This document shows, piece by piece, positions 59,468-64,000 of a stretch of DNA of 64,000 nucleotides; position 1 is the stretch's first letter; each line of letters begins with the position of its first letter. Below the pieces are notes generated by a model. It made no database searches and had not been told where the DNA came from. It saw nothing but the letters and a program-made list of their open reading frames with translations. The translations under genes and the position numbers were made by a program. The DNA is from Mycoplasmopsis equigenitalium (GTDB lineage: Bacteria > Bacillota_I > Bacilli_A > Mycoplasmatales > Metamycoplasmataceae), in assembly GCF_024498255.1 (NCBI RefSeq), contig NZ_CP101808.1:359345-423344 (forward strand), read 5' to 3'.

Positions 59468-60952
59468 TTAAACTTGATTTTGTTTTGCTTGTTTTTTAGG
59501 ACGTTTAAAGATGCTTCTTGCTTTAAATTCTTTTGTAATTTCGGCACGGACTGCATCTTCATCAAACATAAGATTTTCAGCCTCAGCTTTTGCTTTACGT
59601 TCTTGAACTTCCATTTCAATTTCTTCTTTTAACATTTTATTGTCGTATATTTTTGCAAATGGTCATCAAATAATGGTTGAGACAGCAATCATTAGTAAGC
59701 AAAGCACTAACGCTCTTCAGTCTAAACCAGTTGCTAAAATGGCACCAACTGGTGAAGGTAATGTTCAACCAACAAGTTGCGTTGGCACATTTACTAAGTT
59801 AAATTTCATTGCAAGAAATGAAATTGTCCCCATTGTTAGCGGTGCTAAAATGGCAGGAATCGCAAGAATGGGATTTAAAACAAGTGGATAACCGAAAATA
59901 ACTGGTTCATTAATGTTGAAAATTCCCGGTACGATCGAAGGATAGGTTACGGCTCTGATGTATTTTGATTTAGCGATAAATAACATAATGATTAATAACC
60001 CTAAGGTAGCACCGGCACCACCAATTCAAACAAATCATTGGAAGAATGGTTCAACAAGAATGTTAGCGCCATCGCTAGCAGTAAGGGTGTTTTTACCTAA
60101 CGTACTAAGTAACGATGTGTTTTCATCTAATGCAATAAGTCAAAATGGCCGTGCTACTGCTCCAACTATTGCCATCCCGTGAATTCCGGCAATTCAAAGT
60201 AGCATAACAAATAAAATCACAATAATAAAACCAAAGTAGTTGTTTCCCGCTAATAATCCTTGGATAGGTTGTAATAAAAGTGCAACAAATTTATGGAGAT
60301 CAAAATGAGCAACATTAAATAGTAAAACTGCAGGAACAATTACAAGTAGCATGGGAATTAAAGCATTAAATGGTTTAGCTACCACTGGTGGCACGGATTT
60401 TGGTAAACGAATTGTAATTTTATATTTAACACAAAGTCTAAAGATTTCAATGGCAAAAATTGAAACGATAATTCCACCAAAGATTGTGGCTGAACCAAAT
60501 GAGGCAGTAGTAAATGCGGGGTTGCCTACAGATTTATAGGTCGGACCCACAATTGAAATAATATAAGCAATAATTGCGATGAAAACTCCTTGTTGATCAT
60601 CAAGTTTATAACTACGAGCTAAAGCCCGAGCAATTCCGATCACAACAAAGAAACCCATCATAGGAAAGGTTAGTCGGTAAGGCAACATAAAGAATGATGC
60701 TCAACGACCACCTTCATATGGTAACAAAATCTTGCCACCAAATGTTTCGGTTCTTCCAATTGGGAAGAAATAAATAATAAGAAATGTAGAACCAATTAAC
60801 AAAATCGGAATAACGGCAACCATACCACTACGGATGGCGTTAATGTAACGATTATCACTAATTTTGCTAATTATCGGCATAAAAGTATGTTCAATTCACT
60901 TTAGAATGTTCATACCAATGCTTGATTTTTTAACTTTTTGGTTAGTTGACAT
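59468..60952 (-). CDS. PTS sugar transporter EIIC (lactose/cellobiose family)
   Basis: 494 residues, about ten hydrophobic segments, TGA as Trp. Family features: a start WIEHTFMPIISKISDNRYINAI, LIPMLLVIVPAVLLFNV, the conserved GIHGMAIVGAVARPFW, and FNINEPVIFGYPLVLNP, which is diagnostic of the EIIC fold. The C-terminal ~60 residues are charged (EEIEMEVQERKAKAEAE). With the EIIB and EIIA nearby it forms one transporter, probably for a beta-linked disaccharide from peptidoglycan. Its start overlaps EIIB by 11 bases. Confidence 0.88.
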
Positions 60953-61262
60953 TGTTTTCCTCCATTAATTTTTTAACATTTTTAAGCAATCTTGGTACAC
61001 CAACAGGATTATATTCTGTTGGTTGAATTTGATAAATAAGTTTCCTTTTTGCTTGTGCAATTTTTTCAAATTCAGCGAATTTAAAACGAATTTGCGGAGC
61101 CACTAAGATTACATCGTAGTCATTTCTAGCATATTCATCAAGTTCAGCAACGCCGATGGCGTTGGCCGTAAATTCAATACCTAATTGTTTTGCTTCTTTT
61201 TCAAGCGAACTCATTAGAATATGTGTCGACATTCCGCCAGAACAAATTAAAAGAATATTCAT
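60942..61262 (-). CDS. PTS sugar transporter EIIB (cellobiose type)
   Basis: 106 residues. The phosphocysteine loop ILLICSGGMSTHILM with Cys8, and the end VILVAPQIRFKFAEFEK, match cellobiose-type EIIB. It passes phosphate from EIIA to the sugar bound by EIIC. Confidence 0.92.
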   Translation of the reverse strand: MNILLICSGGMSTHILMSSLEKEAKQLGIEFTANAIGVAELDEYARNDYDVILVAPQIRFKFAEFEKIAQAKRKLIYQIQPTEYNPVGVPRLLKNVKKLMEENNVN

Positions 61263-61873
61263 TATACGTTTTCCTTTACTTGTTCTGGATTGTTTTGTTT
61301 TTTGGTGTCACGTGCACTTTTTATCATTAAACTGATTTTTGCTACCAAGATAGCAAAGATAATAAAGAAATAAACAAAGACAAGACTTAATAAAGAGTAT
61401 TTATAACTATCATTAACTTTTTTTGCTTGTTGTAAAATTGGTTCAGCAAAAATACTGTGTGTTTGGGTTCCATCTGCATTTTTGGTAATAATACCAAGCG
61501 GTTTAAGATTTTGTTCTCAATTAATAAAACCAAATTGAGTTAATAAACTTGAAATCACTAGAACAACCAAAATTGTAAATGAAACTGTGTAAAACATTAT
61601 CGTTTTAAGTCGTGTCGTTTTTTCTTGTGCTCATGATTTATTTTTTAAATCACGAATAAGACTACTAATTAAGTGATAAGTTAATAAAGCGATAAAAATA
61701 ATCTCTAAAGTAATTAAAACAATAAAGTTGATATCACTAAAATTGTAATGTTGAATTTGTTTTGATTTGCCGACATAAATGACACTAGGAATAAATAACA
61801 AAACACTAATAATCATAAAAATGGCAGCTAATAAAGAAAGTCAAAATACTTTCGGAAACTTGTTAGTTAACAC
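61262..61873 (-). CDS. Hypothetical membrane protein at the head of the EIIB-EIIC operon
   Basis: 203 residues from a GTG start (61873) with AAAGGAG six bases before; the out-of-frame ATG nearby ends after two codons. Four hydrophobic helices (FWLSLLAAIFMIISVLLFIP; INFIVLITLEIIFIALLTYHL; MFYTVSFTILVVLVISSLL; LLSLVFVYFFIIFAILVA) and an outside loop between helices 3 and 4 (~50 residues). TGA is Trp. Unknown family; it is co-translated with EIIB (TAATG). Confidence 0.65.
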
Positions 61874-61894
61874 ATTTACTCCTTTCGTTTTTTA

Positions 61895-61911
61895 ATTTAA
61901 TTAAATATAAT
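61895..61911. promoter_or_regulatory. Divergent promoter/operator between the EIIB operon and the RpiR regulator
   Basis: The palindrome ATTTAATTAAAT (61895-61906) runs into TATAAT (61906-61911), which is only 7 bases before the regulator ATG. The regulator is thus likely transcribed without a leader, and a protein on the palindrome could block both directions. Confidence 0.5.
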
Positions 61912-61917
61912 TAAAGT

Positions 61918-62670
61918 ATGGAAAATTTTAATATCAAGAACACTTACTTAATGAAGCTTAATTACTTACGAAAAAATGCTTCAACAACTAATATGCATAT
62001 TGCTAATGAATTACTAAAATTAGTAAAAAATCAAGCAAAAATCAATAAAACTAAAGAATTAGCCGCACAATTAAATGTCTCAACAGCAGCAATTTCTAAG
62101 TTTGTTAGAAAATGCGAATTCAATAACTTTAATGAATTTTGTTTTGTTCATAATCAGTCAATCTTGAACGATGATGATAAAACAATCTATAGTGAATTGA
62201 TTAAAAAATCTGCTGAATTAATTGGCAAGTCACATAAAATTATGTTTATTGGCGTTTCTGGTTCGTACATTAATAATTTAGACTTCGCTCATAAATTACA
62301 AAGACTAAATAAATGCGTCTTGACACCGGAAAGCAAATACGATCAAATTGGATTGAGTCGGCTTTTAACAAATGAAGATTTATTAATTGTCAATTCACTT
62401 TCTTTGCAACATACTTGAATTCTTGATGTAATCGCCAATACTAAAGCCAAAGTCATTTTATCAAGTAGCTTTGTTCCTGAACATATGGGAATCAAAGATA
62501 AGATTGATGTCTTCAATTTGGTTGAAAACATTAAAGACTTTAAAGGCGGACTTAGACTTTATACTACTGATTCATTACTTAAAGTAGCGTCATTTTATAT
62601 TAAGATTTTCGAATACTTAATTAAAGATGAAAGTAATTTACATTACTTACAATTATCTTCATACAACTAG
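61918..62670 (+). CDS. RpiR family transcriptional regulator with SIS domain (MurR-like)
   Basis: 250 residues. N-terminal HTH: KTKELAAQLNVSTAAISKFVRKCEFNNFNEF, the RpiR signature; C-terminal SIS domain (KIMFIGVSGSYINNLDFAHKLQRL; LLIVNSLS) that senses a phosphosugar. In MurNAc loci this is MurR, which responds to MurNAc-6P. No Shine-Dalgarno upstream; probably leaderless. Convergent with EIIA, two bases apart. Confidence 0.85.
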
Positions 62671-62672
62671 TT

Positions 62673-62987
62673 TTAAGAATTTTTGTGCGGTAAAATCAAT
62701 AATTTTTCCGCTAAAAACATTGCGTTTTCTGCTGACATAAATTGATCTTCAGCATGTACAAGTAATAAACTAAATTCGAGTTGATTACCTTGTGATTCAA
62801 ATGAAATTAATTCAAAGTGAGCCTTATGAACTTTTGCAAGCTCAAGTTTTCCTTCTTTAATTTTATCTTTTGCTGTTTTTAAATTGTTTTGTGAAATTAA
62901 ATCGATTGCTTCAGAAAATAAGGCTTTTGCAGCGCCAGCAAAGGAAATAATTTCAAAGGCTGCTTGTTCAATTTTTGTTTTATTCAT
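62673..62987 (-). CDS. PTS sugar transporter EIIA (lactose/cellobiose type)
   Basis: 104 residues, all-helical. AAFEIISFAGAAKALFSEAI and the active His in LLLVHAEDQFMSAENAM match the Lac family EIIA. It fits the EIIB and EIIC of the same family some 2 kb away. It overlaps murQ by eight bases. Confidence 0.92.
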   Translation of the reverse strand: MNKTKIEQAAFEIISFAGAAKALFSEAIDLISQNNLKTAKDKIKEGKLELAKVHKAHFELISFESQGNQLEFSLLLVHAEDQFMSAENAMFLAEKLLILPHKNS

Positions 62988-63855
62988 AGAGCTCCTTATA
63001 TATTTTTTCGGCTTTTTCTTTTGAAATATTGTATTGAATCATTAATAGCGTCATTTTGACGTTTTTTGTTAAATTGAAATATGTTTCAATTTGCTCGTTT
63101 GGGGCATGAGTAAGGGTTTTAATAATATTTTTGCAGCGTTGCTCTAATTTGTAATTAGTCGGAATAAGATTAATCATATAATTACTTTCCACATATCCTA
63201 ATTTCGTCATAACAGCACTAGAAATCATATTACATACCATTTTTTGACTAGTACCTGCCTTCATTCTTGTTGAACCAGCAATAGCCTCGGCACCGGTAGT
63301 TATACAGATTATTTCGTCAATAAAATCATGTTTTTGTTTTTGGCTCGAATTACAAATTAAAGCCGTTTTAGCATTAATTGATTTAGCAAATTTTAACCCA
63401 CTAAGAACATAAGGGGTGCGACCCGAAGCGGTAATACCAATAACAATATCATTGGCATTTAAGTTTACTTTTTTCAAGTCTTCAATCGCGAATTCGGTAT
63501 TATCCTCAGCTTTTTCAACTGCTTCAAATAGTGCTTTCTTACCACCGGCAATTAAACCAATCACCTTATTTTTTACACCAAATGTTGGTCAAATTTCAGT
63601 TGCATCAAGAATCCCAATTCGGCCACTGGTACCAGCGCCTAAATAAATAATTCTTCCTTTTTTATTTTTTAAACAATCGTACGCAATATCGATGACGCGG
63701 GCAATATTATGCTTTTTAGCAAGGACCGCATCAGCAACCATTCGATCTTCATTATTAATCATTTCAACAATTTCTAATGCTGAACTTGACGATAAATTTT
63801 TCGTACGAACGTTTCTTTTTTCTGTTTCTAATTCATCAATTGTATTTTCACTCAT
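62980..63855 (-). CDS. murQ: N-acetylmuramic acid 6-phosphate etherase
   Basis: 291 residues, TGA as Trp (ATEIWPTFGV). SIS fold: LGAGTSGRIGILDATE, GIAxSGRTPYVL-type segment ITASGRTPYVLSGLKFA, and the signature AGSTRMKAGTSQKMVCNMIS. It removes D-lactate from MurNAc-6P, giving GlcNAc-6P, which NagA/NagB would send into glycolysis. Only six bases after the next upstream gene. Confidence 0.95.
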
Positions 63856-63861
63856 AATTTA

Positions 63862-63999
63862 TTAATCATCAAGTTCTTCATTTACTCTATAGAATAGGAT
63901 AAATGGCACAACTAATTTTGCTTTCTTTTTACCCGCTTTAGCAAGTTGTTCTTCATTTAACTGATCGTATCATTGCTTGTTAATGGTACTTCAGTTGCG
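63862..63999 (-). CDS. C-terminus of a gene running off the window end
   Basis: Only the last ~45 residues are visible: WSTINKQWYDQLNEEQLAKAG, then a basic stretch, LVVPFILFYRVNEELDD. TGA codons are Trp. It lies six bases upstream of murQ on the same strand, so it is probably in the same operon. Too short to identify. Confidence 0.55.
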
Positions 64000-64000
64000 G

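Overview
The window is one contiguous piece of a mollicute (Mycoplasma-type) chromosome. It is very AT-rich, and UGA is read as tryptophan throughout: most long genes stay open only if TGA is Trp, for example guaA, alaS, leuS, lon, pepO and ptsI. There is no trace of cell-wall synthesis, lipoproteins carry short Cys lipoboxes, and genes overlap tightly (TAATG or 8-base overlaps). A hominis-group species is likely, but I cannot name it from sequence alone.

Layout. 1-4912: an invertible type I restriction specificity (hsdS) cassette cluster with its own tyrosine recombinase. 5164-7876: guaB-guaA (GMP synthesis). 7914-9149: an orphan sugar-binding lipoprotein. 9401-16037: thioredoxin, then on the minus strand leuS, lon and a membrane protein, plus an ECF S component. 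16122-23467 (plus strand): a hypothetical protein, ribF, alaS, ruvX, a membrane-anchored putative methyltransferase, greA, two deoxynucleoside kinases and hpt. 23496-24853: rpmB and an SPFH protein. 25061-31433: a complete nucleoside-type ABC importer (lipoprotein, ATPase, two permeases). 31467-38244: the F1Fo ATP synthase operon atpIBEFHAGDC on the minus strand. 38311-42920: a tail-anchored protein, a ROK kinase, tRNA-Ser(GCU), a surface lipoprotein and a decayed gene. 43085-46376: pgk, then cdaM-mgtE. 46438-54310: a large phosphohexomutase-like/YbhN-like fusion, the M13 peptidase pepO, rplK-rplA behind an L1-type leader, and a double phosphotransferase. 54455-56778: ptsI-tdk. 56870-63999: a muropeptide-sugar (MurNAc) catabolic locus.

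How the parts work together. The hsdS cluster has four specificity cassettes in alternating orientation. Only one has a start codon in the window, and inverted copies of a 19-bp site encoding the conserved VPNLRF motif lie where a recombinase could swap the cassettes. The nucleoside importer, tdk, two dNKs, hpt and guaAB form a nucleotide salvage network. ptsI is the general PTS phosphate donor for the EIIA/EIIB/EIIC of the MurNAc locus.

That locus (murQ-EIIA, an RpiR regulator, a membrane protein, EIIB, EIIC, a second membrane protein, a MupG-like protein and a frameshifted anmK) would let a wall-less bacterium scavenge sugars from other bacteria's peptidoglycan. The most unusual single proteins are the phosphohexomutase/flippase-like fusion, the two-domain choline/aminoglycoside-type kinase, and the ABC permease with a ~250-residue charged tail.
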